Positions 36,308-44,355 are shown, counted from the stretch's first letter. The stretch is DNA of 64,000 nucleotides from Thalassoglobus polymorphus (GCF_007744255.1 NZ_CP036267.1:5220001-5284000); one strand, 5' to 3'. The notes: generated by a model not told the origin, from the sequence alone. Translations and numbers: made by a program.

Positions 36308-37276
36308 ATGCCTCCGGCAACGAAGACAAAAAAAACGAAGGGTGCCAAACCAGCCCCCAAGAAAAAGGCAGCCCCAAAGAAAGGGCCATCGCCAGTTTCG
36401 CTCGCAGTGCGATCCTGGTTCTTTCGACCAACCCCACTCATCATTACTGCCTTTATCATTTCAGGAATCGTCTTCGCCCCTTACGCTCCTCATCTCCTTC
36501 CGGATCTCTCACAACTGGAAGAGTATCAGTTTGAGATGGAAGCAATTGAAGTGAATCAACCGAATGAATGGGTTCCCGGAACACTCATCGACACCGTGCT
36601 GATCAACTCAGAGTTTCCAGAAAGAATTTCTTTGCTTCAGCCCAATTTAAGTCGCGACGTCGCTGAAGCGCTTCATGCTCACCCCTGGGTGCACCATGTC
36701 GACTCGGTTCGGCTCACCAATGAGCGTTCCATCCGAGCCAGTCTGAAATATCGATTACCTGTCGCATTTGTCGAAACAAACGAAGGATTGTTTCCGGTCG
36801 ATGCAGAAGGAGTTTTGTTGCCAGCTGTTGATTTCAAAATTGAAGATATCGACAAGCTTCCACACATTACCAACGTTTTGACAAAACCGATTGGGAAAGC
36901 TGGGACTCCCTGGGGTGGAGGTATCGTCGAATCCGCAGCGAAGATCGCGGCAGCACTGACTCCGAATCAAAACATGGAGAAATACTGGAACCGCTTCGAA
37001 CTGACGAGCATTGTCGCTCCCGATGTGAAAGAAGGCCAGATGACCGCTGACGACATGACCTTCGAACTCGCCACCCGCGGGGGAAGCCGTGTCGTCTGGG
37101 GCAAGCCCCCCGGAGCAGATGACCTGGAACCGACCGTACAGCAAAAAATCGGTCGAATGGAGCAATACCTGTCCCGGTTCGGAAAATTCGACGAACCGGA
37201 CGGCCCCTATCGCATCGACATCCGCCTATTCGACGCCATCTCCCTGCAACCGCTCGACGGCCTGATCTATCGATAA
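36308..37276 (+). CDS. FtsQ/DivIB-like membrane protein
   Basis: 322 residues. A lysine/alanine/proline-rich cytoplasmic tail (1-30) and one membrane helix (about 43-62, PLIITAFIISGIVFAPYAP) precede a periplasmic part. That part contains the FtsQ-like block AHPWVHHVDSVRLTNERSIRASLKYRLPVAFVET, then LFPVDAEGVLLPAVDF, where FtsQ proteins read 'Pw-Pntl-v-v-ErPvA' and 'lvd-G-vf'. Topology, size and position directly after ddl all agree with FtsQ. The sequence is diverged, and the usual ErkP is YRLP here. Planctomycetes are known for lacking FtsZ, so its present role is open. Confidence 0.7.
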   Translation: MPPATKTKKTKGAKPAPKKKAAPKKGPSPVSLAVRSWFFRPTPLIITAFIISGIVFAPYAPHLLPDLSQLEEYQFEMEAIEVNQPNEWVPGTLIDTVLINSEFPERISLLQPNLSRDVAEALHAHPWVHHVDSVRLTNERSIRASLKYRLPVAFVETNEGLFPVDAEGVLLPAVDFKIEDIDKLPHITNVLTKPIGKAGTPWGGGIVESAAKIAAALTPNQNMEKYWNRFELTSIVAPDVKEGQMTADDMTFELATRGGSRVVWGKPPGADDLEPTVQQKIGRMEQYLSRFGKFDEPDGPYRIDIRLFDAISLQPLDGLIYR

Positions 37277-37379
37277 CAGTCGTGCAGGGCGTGTTTCACC
37301 AGTCAAATTGCTGGTCGTTCGAAGCAGAAATCGAACACGTATTTGAGCCAACGCCACAGTTTCGACTGCTGAATACAAA

Positions 37380-37410
37380 AAACGCCAGACGCTTCAAATG
37401 TCTGGCGTTT
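37380..37410. terminator. Bidirectional rho-independent terminator
   Basis: AAACGCCAGAC (37380-37390) and GTCTGGCGTTT (37400-37410) form an 11-bp stem with a 9-nt loop. On the minus strand the stem is followed by a TTTTTT run; on the plus strand only TTT. It lies 104 bp after the FtsQ-like gene and just outside the island's left end. Confidence 0.8.
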
Positions 37411-37442
37411 AACGTAAATCTGGATTATCAAAGCATTTCGCT

Positions 37443-37464
37443 AATGCGGTTGAGAGGATTCGAA
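37443..37464. repeat. Left attachment site (att), copy of the tRNA-Leu 3' end
   Basis: These 22 bases are identical to 48769-48790, which spans the T-arm through the discriminator base of the tRNA-Leu gene. The core reads TGCGGTTGAGAGGATTCGAA. The match ends at both sides (T/A at the left, G/C at the right). No other part of a tRNA is present here, so it is a recombination footprint, not a gene. Confidence 0.92.
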
Positions 37465-37869
37465 GCAGTCGTTACTGAAACAGGCTATTGTCACCAATGC
37501 GATAACCTAGTAAATAACAAGACCTTGCGAGTTCTTGTATCGGTCGAAATTATCAGATCATTGCACTGAATTGCAACACATTCTGGCAAAGTGTGTAGTA
37601 CGTGTGGAAGACTGACTTTTCTAGTCGTATTCCTCTCAGTCTGATTTGCGCGCAATAAATCCTTAGCGAATGCATTGATAGTGGTACAAAGCCCCCTGCC
37701 CCCTAGGAAATTATTGAGGTACGGAACGAGGGGAAAAAATAGTTTCTTAAGGACAGGTTCTTCGCGAGTAATGGACCGGCGAACGGTCGCTGGTCGCCCG
37801 GAAGGCCCCAAAGACTTAGAAGAGCTGAATTCTTCTTCATCGTTTCCGCGATCAACTGACCAGTTCATT

Positions 37870-38055
37870 CTACCACCTCCCGTATCGTCGTATTGAAACC
37901 ATCCACCGGCAGATTTCTTGCAAGTCGTACCGCTTCGGTTTCCCGGGACAGCCCTGTGCGAGCCAATCACAGAAGGTGCGACGATTGATGCCGAAATACT
38001 TAGCTGCTGCAGACTGAGTCGGAAAGACGATGTTCGAATCTGGCTTGTTTTCCAT
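37870..38055 (-). CDS. Small HTH protein, possible excisionase
   Basis: 61 residues, ATG 38055. The sequence has AAAKYFGINRRTFCDWLAQGCPG, which looks like the winged helix-turn-helix of excisionases or of Nu1-type terminase small subunits, followed by YDLQEICRWM. It is the last gene of the island, at the opposite end from the integrase. A role as recombination directionality factor is inferred from size, fold and location only; a transcriptional regulator is the alternative. Confidence 0.6.
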   Translation of the reverse strand: MENKPDSNIVFPTQSAAAKYFGINRRTFCDWLAQGCPGKPKRYDLQEICRWMVSIRRYGRW

Positions 38056-38404
38056 GACATTGACCTTTCAAAGTGTGGTGGTGAGGAAGAAGCAGCCACC
38101 TATTTTCAAAAATTGTTACGGACAAAAAAATGTGGGATATCGAACACGCCATAGCACATAAAACCTAGAAAAGGACCCGATGTGCCCCCCTACACCTCCC
38201 CTGATCACTTACACTTCTTCACCCCCTATGCAGTTTACCCTTTCAGAAATGTTGAACGCTTTATATGTGGTCATAGCGTAAATCTTTGAGCAAAAAATGA
38301 CTCCCCCCGCCCTCGGCACGAACTGAGATACTGGTCATCGCGGATTGAATTACCGCAAGTCTGCAAGCTGGTATCAAAGGACCATCAGCAGGGATCGTAC
38401 CACG
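38056..38404. other. 349-bp gap between hsdR and the small HTH gene
   Basis: AT-rich stretches (CAAAAATTG, ACAAAAAAATG) lie upstream of the small HTH gene and probably include its promoter. No supported coding sequence and no clear terminator for hsdR was found. Confidence 0.5.
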
Positions 38405-40711
38405 CTACACTGCGAGTTGATCATAGAGATACTTCTGGAATTCGATGAAGAGTTGGCTTATCTGCTTGACGCCTCCCAGCTTTGCTGCTGCGTCTGCAAT
38501 GGCGTGGTACTTCAATTCCAAGAGTTGAGGCAACAATGACTGATCGAGGACTTCTACGCCGGTTTCGATGTAGCGTTGTAAAACGAAATCGATGAACTCT
38601 CTTTGCTCCTGATCGAGATTATCGAAGATCCTGTCATAAGCACTTTTGACCCGGTGTTCGCGGGTGACGGGTTCGATCGCATAAGCGACATATTCCAGCA
38701 CGTCGAAGAGATCGCTTTTGTCGGCTTGAATGAGATCCTTCAGCGTGTTCAACTCTTCCAGTCCGTAGCCGACTTCTTCCAGCTTGTTCAATAATCCTTT
38801 GCGGGTTGCCGGATCTGACCAGATCTTTCGCAAGTCTGCTTCGGTCGTGAAGAAATCAGGGAGCGTCCCGAAGAGCTTCTGAATGAATTCTTCGGCTGAA
38901 ATCGGTCTTCCGTCGGCATCCCAGAACGTTGTCGATGCCATTGATTGAATCGCCCGATACTTGCCGTCTGAAAGTTTGATCTTCAGCTTTTCTTTCGGTG
39001 GTGGTGGCGGTTCTGTTCCTCCTCCTTCTTCGTCTCCCCCTTCTGGTCTCGGTCGCGGTGGTCCCGGTGCTACCGGATCCATCGGTTCACCGTCCCATGC
39101 AGGATCGAGGAAATTCTGGTAGGCGTCCACGAAATCATAGATCGTGAAATAGTCTTTCCCTTCAAAGGTTCGTGTTCCCCGACCGATGATCTGTTTGAAT
39201 TCGATCATATTCGTGCAGGGACGCATCAAGACGATGTTGCGGACGTTGCGAGCATCGACACCGGTTGAGAGCTTTTGTGATGTCGTCAAAATTGTGGGGA
39301 TTGTCTTTTCGTTATCCTGGAAGAGTTTCAGATTCTCTTCTCCCTGCGCTCCATCGTTGGCAGTGACCCGGCAGCAGTAGAACGGATTGTCGCTGTCACT
39401 CAGTTGGTTGATCAAATCGCGGACCAGTGCAGCATGCTGTTGAGTCGCACAAAACACGATTGTTTTCTCATTCTGCTTTGCCTGATCGAGGAAGAGCTGG
39501 ACACGTTTCGATTCACGTTCTTTGATTTCGATACTGACGTTGAAGTCTTTTTCTTCGTAGACTTTCTCGCCATCGACTTCACCAGACAGAATTTCATCGT
39601 CCGGCGTATAGAAGTATTCATCAATCGTGGTCTGAATCCGATTCACTTTGAACGGTGTCAGGAAACCATCGTTGATCCCATCCTTCAGCGAGTAAACATA
39701 AACTGGTTCGCCGAAGTAGTCGTAAGTGTCTGCGTTGTGTTTTCGCTTCGGCGTCGCTGTCAGACCGAGTTGGACAGCTGGCGAAAAGTGCTCCATGATC
39801 TTTCGCCAGTTCCCTTCGTCGTTCGCTCCTCCCCGGTGGCATTCATCGATGATAACGAAATCGAAGAAGTCTTCATCATAATCACCGAAGTACGGTTCTT
39901 CGTCTGGTCCACTCATGAACGTCTGGAAGATCGTGAAGAAGATGCTGCCGTTAGTTGGCACTTTACCTGCTTTGCGAATCTCTTTGGGACTGATGCGGAC
40001 CAGTGCATCTTCAGGAAATGCGTTGAACGAGTTGAATGCCTGGTTCGCCAGAATGTTGCGGTCTGCCAGAAACAGAATACGTGGTCGACGTTTGCCGTCC
40101 CGATTCAAATTCCAGCGAGTCTGAAACAGTTTCCATGCAATCTGAAACGCGATGAAGGTTTTCCCGGTCCCGGTCGCGAGTGTTAAAAGAATTCGATCTT
40201 CTTCGTTGGCGACCGCATCCAGAACCGCTTCGACTGCGTTTTCCTGATAGTAGTACGGTGGTTTTGTCTTGCCGATGTCGTTGTAAGGTTCAGCAGCGAA
40301 GCGATCCCGCCATTCATTCTGTTTAGAAAATGTCTTGTCCCACAACTCATCAGGAGTCGGAAATCGTTCAACCGTTTCTTCCGTCCCGGTCTTCATGCAG
40401 ATCTGATAGATCTCTTTGCCGTTGGCAGCGAACGTCGTGTCGAGGTTCAAGCGGTGGGCGTAATCTTTCGCCTGTCCGACTCCTTCGCCAACTTCCTTTT
40501 CGTTGCTCTTCGCTTCGATCGCTGCCAGCTTATGACCGCGATAGATCAGCACGTAATCGGCTTTCAGTGGGAGCCCACGTTTGCCGCCGACTTGAATGCG
40601 CCCTTTCGTCACGGGGTATTCCCGGCGAATTCGTGATTCTTCGACCACTCCCCAGCCCGCTGCAACCAATGCGGGATCAATCAATTCAGCCCGTGTTTCT
40701 GTTTCGTTCAT
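38405..40711 (-). CDS. hsdR: Type I restriction enzyme R subunit
   Basis: 768 residues; ATG 40711 overlaps the hsdS stop by ATGA. The N-terminal nuclease core is KADYVLIYRGHKLAAIEAKS (D and ExK, about residues 50-69). A superfamily 2 helicase follows: Walker A ATGTGKTFIA (about 180), DECH box IIDECHRGG, LGLTATPKR, then the second RecA domain with TIVFCATQQHAALVRDL and QIIGRGTRTFEG. A Pro/Glu/Gly-rich linker (GPPRPRPEGGDEEGG) leads to a C-terminal helical domain of the EcoEI type that contacts the MTase. It translocates DNA and cleaves unmodified sites in complex with HsdM and HsdS. All motifs look intact. Confidence 0.95.
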   Translation of the reverse strand: MNETETRAELIDPALVAAGWGVVEESRIRREYPVTKGRIQVGGKRGLPLKADYVLIYRGHKLAAIEAKSNEKEVGEGVGQAKDYAHRLNLDTTFAANGKEIYQICMKTGTEETVERFPTPDELWDKTFSKQNEWRDRFAAEPYNDIGKTKPPYYYQENAVEAVLDAVANEEDRILLTLATGTGKTFIAFQIAWKLFQTRWNLNRDGKRRPRILFLADRNILANQAFNSFNAFPEDALVRISPKEIRKAGKVPTNGSIFFTIFQTFMSGPDEEPYFGDYDEDFFDFVIIDECHRGGANDEGNWRKIMEHFSPAVQLGLTATPKRKHNADTYDYFGEPVYVYSLKDGINDGFLTPFKVNRIQTTIDEYFYTPDDEILSGEVDGEKVYEEKDFNVSIEIKERESKRVQLFLDQAKQNEKTIVFCATQQHAALVRDLINQLSDSDNPFYCCRVTANDGAQGEENLKLFQDNEKTIPTILTTSQKLSTGVDARNVRNIVLMRPCTNMIEFKQIIGRGTRTFEGKDYFTIYDFVDAYQNFLDPAWDGEPMDPVAPGPPRPRPEGGDEEGGGTEPPPPPKEKLKIKLSDGKYRAIQSMASTTFWDADGRPISAEEFIQKLFGTLPDFFTTEADLRKIWSDPATRKGLLNKLEEVGYGLEELNTLKDLIQADKSDLFDVLEYVAYAIEPVTREHRVKSAYDRIFDNLDQEQREFIDFVLQRYIETGVEVLDQSLLPQLLELKYHAIADAAAKLGGVKQISQLFIEFQKYLYDQLAV

Positions 40712-41859
40712 ACAGCCACCTCGTTTTCGAGTTGTTTGGCGGTCAGTTGGCCGGTGAAGGCTTTTTGCAGGAGCGATTGTTTGAGTTCGTCGAGGTTGGC
40801 GAGCTTTTGCTGGTAGATGGCTTCGAGCTGTGACTTCTGCTCTGAAAGCGTACTTAGAACTTCAACTATTCTTTCTTGTTCAGAAATCGATGGAAACGGA
40901 AATTCATTCCGCTCGAAGGTTCCCATGTTAATGTTGTCTTGTGCGGAACCTTTCCCTTGCGATTGTAATACCGTTTTGAAGAACTGAAGGAGGTATTCCA
41001 CGTAATCTGCATTCGCTTTGGTCGGATCACATACCAGACCAATGATGCTGTCAGGTATGCATGCATCAAAAGTCAGGATTGCAGTTTCAGCTATGTTCGC
41101 AGCTATTGTGATGCAAAGAGTTCCAGCAGGCCACAATTTGCTTTGAGCTAATCCGATTTCGTTATATGTCTTCGAATATTCAGTGACGTAGTGATCTGCA
41201 TTGCGAATCTCGCCCGTTTGAATAAACGGATACTGTCCTCCATAAAGAGATTTATCATTGCGGGGACGATGTCGGGACTTACCACGACCAAACGTAATGG
41301 CAACATCTGCTAAGTTCTTCTCCTCCCAGCCTTTTCCTTTTTGGGTGAAGATGCGGTTGAGGTAGCTTTCGAAGAGTTCGCGGGCGTTGGCGAGATTCTT
41401 TTCGGCGTTCTCTTTCGCCCGCTCAATCGCTGCAAACGCCTCATCCAAAATTGAGACAATACGCTTTTGTTCGGCGAGCGGTGGGACTACGACTTCGATA
41501 GCATAAACATCATTTCGGTTAATACCGGGTTTAACTCCTTTCGCAAGTCGTGGAAGGTTTTGAAATCGGAGCATGTAGAAAAGAAACTTCAATTCGTGCT
41601 CAGATTGGTCGAACGTAACGAAGTAAGTGACATCAAGCGGCCAGAATTTATCCTCAGTGAGGTTACACTCACCAGCCGACCCTTTTCGTCCAACAATGAT
41701 TGTCCGATAGTCGTGGTAATACTTATTCGACTTAGCTTTTTCTCCATTTGCACCGTAAACCGGGTATGCTCCTGAAGGATCTCGATCAGCTTTTGGTAAC
41801 GGCTTCCCATATTCCAGCGAGAGAATGTCACCAATAGTTTTAGTTTCCCATTCAGTCAT
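40708..41859 (-). CDS. hsdS: Type I restriction-modification specificity subunit
   Basis: 383 residues; ATG 41859 overlaps the upstream tail frame by ATGA and its stop overlaps hsdR by ATGA. There are two target-recognition domains (about 1-125 and 175-320), each followed by a conserved helix: PPLAEQKRIVSILDEAFAAIERAKENA and ISEQERIVEVLSTLSEQKSQLEAIY. The repeated helices set the spacing of a bipartite recognition site. The two TRDs differ in sequence, so an asymmetric site is expected; it cannot be read from sequence alone. Both half-subunits are complete. Confidence 0.94.
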   Translation of the reverse strand: MTEWETKTIGDILSLEYGKPLPKADRDPSGAYPVYGANGEKAKSNKYYHDYRTIIVGRKGSAGECNLTEDKFWPLDVTYFVTFDQSEHELKFLFYMLRFQNLPRLAKGVKPGINRNDVYAIEVVVPPLAEQKRIVSILDEAFAAIERAKENAEKNLANARELFESYLNRIFTQKGKGWEEKNLADVAITFGRGKSRHRPRNDKSLYGGQYPFIQTGEIRNADHYVTEYSKTYNEIGLAQSKLWPAGTLCITIAANIAETAILTFDACIPDSIIGLVCDPTKANADYVEYLLQFFKTVLQSQGKGSAQDNINMGTFERNEFPFPSISEQERIVEVLSTLSEQKSQLEAIYQQKLANLDELKQSLLQKAFTGQLTAKQLENEVAV

Positions 41860-42158
41860 ATCAGCCCCCGAATCGTTTCCAGCACTTCGGCAGCTTCTCC
41901 ACAGATCAGCCGATGGGCGTTAGCCCCGGTTATCAGAGCCGCACTTGCATAACAAACCGGGGCTAATGCCCTGCGGCTAACGGGTGTCTTCATATCAGCC
42001 CCTGCAACGTCATTCTGCATATCGGCAGCATCGGCAGCGAGGGTCTGCACCCGGTTCACAACTCCAAGTCTCTGCCGTTGGGCGTTAACCCCGGTTTCCA
42101 GAACCGATCTTGTATTACAAACCGGGGCTAACGCCCTGCGGCTGATATTATGAGTCAT
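41856..42158 (-). CDS. 100-codon frame linking RAYT to hsdS (translated REP sequence plus hsdM tail)
   Basis: The frame starts with ATGA overlapping the RAYT stop and ends with ATGA overlapping the hsdS start. Its content is two translated REP hairpins (SRRALAPVC twice), a diverged hsdM-like tail (VQTLAADAADM) and finally AAEVLETIRGLI, identical to the end of HsdM. It is not a protein family. It may matter only as a translated bridge that keeps ribosomes flowing from RAYT to hsdS. It may also be chance; low confidence that the product matters. Confidence 0.35.
   Translation of the reverse strand: MTHNISRRALAPVCNTRSVLETGVNAQRQRLGVVNRVQTLAADAADMQNDVAGADMKTPVSRRALAPVCYASAALITGANAHRLICGEAAEVLETIRGLI
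41858..41897. repeat. 40-bp direct repeat, copy A (hsdM tail next to hsdS)
   Basis: Perfectly identical to 42728-42767. In the minus-strand frame it encodes AAEVLETIRGLI and runs to the base before the hsdS start region, so it represents the original hsdM/hsdS junction. Confidence 0.95.
41909..41977. repeat. REP-like hairpin 1
   Basis: The left arm contains GGGCGTTAGCCCCGGTT (41909-41931 overall); the right arm, AACCGGGGCTAATGCCC, ends at 41977. The near-complementary arms of about 23 bp differ at a few positions, as in REP elements. Confidence 0.88.
41989..42053. repeat. Diverged third copy of the hsdM tail (relic)
   Basis: Begins with ATATCAGCCCC like the two 40-bp copies. Then, after a one-base length difference, it keeps CGGCAGC-TCGG---CGAG-G-CTGCA (about 22 of 27 matches to 42757-42783). 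It sits between REP hairpins 1 and 2. The extra base shifts the frame relative to hsdM. Confidence 0.55.
42074..42142. repeat. REP-like hairpin 2
   Basis: The left arm starts at 42074 with GCCGTTGGGCGTTAACCCCG; the right arm ends at 42142 with CTAACGCCCTGCGGC. It is the same consensus as hairpins 1 and 3, directly downstream of the RAYT stop on the minus strand. Confidence 0.88.
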
Positions 42159-42634
42159 TCTTCTCGGTCCTTTCTAGCTTGGGCTTCGCCAGCATAAAGA
42201 ATCGCTTGTTCAAGGTCATCTTCCTGATTGATGCACTTCCAATCGCCATTGACGGACCATACGGGTCGATCTACGAATTCCGAATACTTCTCGCGTAGCC
42301 CCCGTGTGCAATTGGCTTTCATCTGATCCCTCACCTTCTTCCCTGAATAGTTCATTGCCGTCACGACAACATGCACATGATTCGTTCTTGGATTTGCGAT
42401 CCATAATTTCCAACCGCGAAAATCACTCAAACGTTGAATCTCACTTGCAACCAATTCACGTTGAGAATCACTCAACAGAATAATCTCATGATTCAATCGA
42501 TCCCGGTGCCATTGTTGCAGTTTCGGTTGAGGTGGTCGAGAACCACCTCGTGAACGCCACCACCTCTCGTCACCCTGTAAAAACGTTCCGTAAACAGTCC
42601 ACGTAATAAAAAAAGCCAACGGGTCATCATTCAT
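42155..42634 (-). CDS. REP-associated tyrosine transposase (RAYT, IS200/Y1-like)
   Basis: 159 residues from ATG 42634, with AGAGAG about eight bases upstream; a TTG at 42655 is less likely. The Y1 HUH signature is NPRTNHVHVVVTA, with H86-V-H88. Candidate catalytic tyrosines are Y117 (REKYSEF) and Y147 (AILYAGEAQ). REP-associated transposases are domesticated relatives of IS200/IS605 TnpA that act on REP hairpins through single-strand cleavage. Three REP-like hairpins flank this gene. It lies between hsdM and hsdS in the same orientation and looks intact. Confidence 0.9.
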   Translation of the reverse strand: MNDDPLAFFITWTVYGTFLQGDERWWRSRGGSRPPQPKLQQWHRDRLNHEIILLSDSQRELVASEIQRLSDFRGWKLWIANPRTNHVHVVVTAMNYSGKKVRDQMKANCTRGLREKYSEFVDRPVWSVNGDWKCINQEDDLEQAILYAGEAQARKDREE

Positions 42635-42659
42635 TCTGTTATTCTCTCTTAACAAATCA

Positions 42660-42725
42660 GCCGCTGGGCGTTAGCCCCGGTTATTATTGTTAAACCCACT
42701 GAAACCGCGGCTAACGCCGTGCGGC
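42660..42725. repeat. REP-like hairpin 3
   Basis: Left arm 42660-42682 (GGGCGTTAGCCCCGGTT core) and right arm 42703-42725 (AACCGCGGCTAACGCCGTGC). Located between the RAYT start and the hsdM stop. Confidence 0.88.
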
Positions 42726-44195
42726 TTATATCAGCCCCCGAATCGTTTCCAGCACTTCGGCAGCTTCGGTATCGAGTGCCTGCATCTCTGCCAGAATCTC
42801 TTCAGGATCGCGGAGAACAGTTTCGTCCTGCCGGTTGGGGTTCTTCACCGAGAGATCAAACGTCTTCTGGTCAATGTCCTTCATACTGACGGACCAAGAG
42901 TTGTCGCTGTCCGCTTTGGTCTTCTGCAATTCCACGAACTCAGCCAGATCACTTTCATTGAGCGGGTTCGTCTTCCCCAGATTGCGGTCGAGGTTGAGTT
43001 GATAGAACCAGACCTTCCGAGTCGCTTCCCCCTTATCGAAGAACAGCACCACGGTTTTGACTCCCGCCCCGGTGAACGTCCCGCCGGGAAGATCGAGCAC
43101 AGTATGCAGGTTGCAGCTTTCCAGTAGTTCCTTCCGCAAGCTGACCGATGCATTGTCGCTGTTGCTGAGGAACGTATTCTTGATCACCACACCCGCCCGG
43201 CCTCCTGCTTTCATGATCTTGATGAAGTGCTGCAGAAACAGAAACGCCGTTTCCCCGGTCTTGATCGGAAAGTTCTGCTGCACTTCCGCCCGTTCTTTCC
43301 CGCCGAAGGGGGGATTGGCGAGCACCACGTGATAGCGGTCTTTCTCCTGAATGTCGCTGATGTTCTCGGCGAGTGTATTCGTATGCACAATGTTCGGCGC
43401 TTCGACACCATGCAGAATCATGTTCATCGTGCCGATGATGTACGCCAGCGATTTCTTTTCCTTCCCGTAGAAGGTCTTCTTCTGCAACAGCTGACGATCT
43501 TTGATCGAGAGTGATTTTTTGCCGCTGTTCTTTGCATCGCTGAGATAGTCAAAGGCTTCGACCAGAAAGCCCGCCGACCCGACAGCCCCATCGTAGATCG
43601 TTTCCCCCAGCTGCGGAGCGACGACCTGCACAATCGCCCGGATCAATGGACGTGGCGTGTAGTATTCGCCCCCGTTCCGCCCGGCGTTCCCCATATTCTT
43701 GATTTTGTCCTCATACAGATGGGACATTTCGTGCTTCTCGGCACTCGACTGAAAGCTGAGTTCATCAATCCGCTCGATCACTTCCCGCAGGTTGTAACCG
43801 GACTGCAACCGGTTTTTCAGTTCGCTGAAGATCTCCCCGATTTTGTATTCGATCGTATCGGGATCATCGGTGACCTGTTTGAACTTCGCCAGATACGGAA
43901 AGAGTTCCACATTCACAAAGTCCCGCAGATCATCCCCGGTCAATGCGTTGTTGTGGTCGAACGTCCCATCCTCTTTCTTCGGAGTCGCCCAGACTTCCCA
44001 GCGATATTCATCCGCAATGATCGGCGTGTACTCTTCCCCCCGTAACTCGGCAGCGAGTTGACGTTCTTTCTCAAGATCATCGAGGTACTTCAGGAACAGA
44101 ATCCACGATGTCTGTTCAACGTAATCGAGTTCGCTGCCACACCCCGCATCCTTATGCAGAATGTCGTCGATGTTTTTGAAAGTCTGTTCGAACAT
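42726..44195 (-). CDS. hsdM: Type I restriction-modification methyltransferase subunit
   Basis: 489 residues, ATG 44195. The N-terminal helical domain (FKNIDDILHKDAGCGSELDY) is followed by the SAM-binding N6-adenine methyltransferase core. Motif I is in YDGAVGSAGFLVEAF and motif IV is NPPFGGKE; GKTNPLNESDLAEFVELQ belongs to the C-terminal region. It methylates adenine in the site chosen by HsdS. The last 14 codons (including AAEVLETIRGLI) come from the 40-bp duplicated segment, and the stop is now TAA supplied by the insert instead of the TGA at the original junction. The protein therefore keeps its natural end despite the insertion. Confidence 0.95.
   Translation of the reverse strand: MFEQTFKNIDDILHKDAGCGSELDYVEQTSWILFLKYLDDLEKERQLAAELRGEEYTPIIADEYRWEVWATPKKEDGTFDHNNALTGDDLRDFVNVELFPYLAKFKQVTDDPDTIEYKIGEIFSELKNRLQSGYNLREVIERIDELSFQSSAEKHEMSHLYEDKIKNMGNAGRNGGEYYTPRPLIRAIVQVVAPQLGETIYDGAVGSAGFLVEAFDYLSDAKNSGKKSLSIKDRQLLQKKTFYGKEKKSLAYIIGTMNMILHGVEAPNIVHTNTLAENISDIQEKDRYHVVLANPPFGGKERAEVQQNFPIKTGETAFLFLQHFIKIMKAGGRAGVVIKNTFLSNSDNASVSLRKELLESCNLHTVLDLPGGTFTGAGVKTVVLFFDKGEATRKVWFYQLNLDRNLGKTNPLNESDLAEFVELQKTKADSDNSWSVSMKDIDQKTFDLSVKNPNRQDETVLRDPEEILAEMQALDTEAAEVLETIRGLI
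42728..42767. repeat. 40-bp direct repeat, copy B (end of hsdM)
   Basis: Identical to 41858-41897. It forms the functional 3' end of hsdM; the 830 bp between the copies holds RAYT and the REP hairpins. Confidence 0.95.
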
Positions 44196-44317
44196 ATTTT
44201 CAGCTGGTCTTATTAGCAGTGATTTGGAGATCGAAGAAACCCACCGTCAGAAACGGCCCGCTTCAATACAAGAGTGTAGTGAACCTCTCAACCGTTGTCT
44301 CTTTCAACCGTCCGGTA

Positions 44318-44355
44318 TGGTATGCCACTGAAACCCTATGTTTATTGACATACCA
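44318..44355. promoter_or_regulatory. Inverted repeat upstream of hsdM, possible operator
   Basis: TGGTATG (44318-44324) and CATACCA (44349-44355) are 7-bp inverted arms 24 bases apart, in the 178-bp gap upstream of hsdM. TTGACA overlaps the right arm on the plus strand only. An operator or the 3' hairpin of the DUF3987 transcript are both possible. Confidence 0.3.

Larger units (their letters stand above)
37277..37869. other. 593-bp stretch with terminator and island left end, no gene
   Basis: Between the FtsQ-like gene and the first island gene. It contains the hairpin at 37380-37410 and the attachment-site repeat at 37443-37464. From 37465 to 37869, inside the island, no supported gene, repeat or strong hairpin was seen; the short frames here lack family features. 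Confidence 0.6.

Noticed and set aside
37443-37464. A second tRNA gene
   Set aside because: Only 22 bases matching the tRNA-Leu 3' end are present; no anticodon arm or 5' acceptor half.
39404-40186. 260-codon plus-strand frame
   Set aside because: It is the antisense shadow of hsdR helicase motifs, which are clear on the minus strand.
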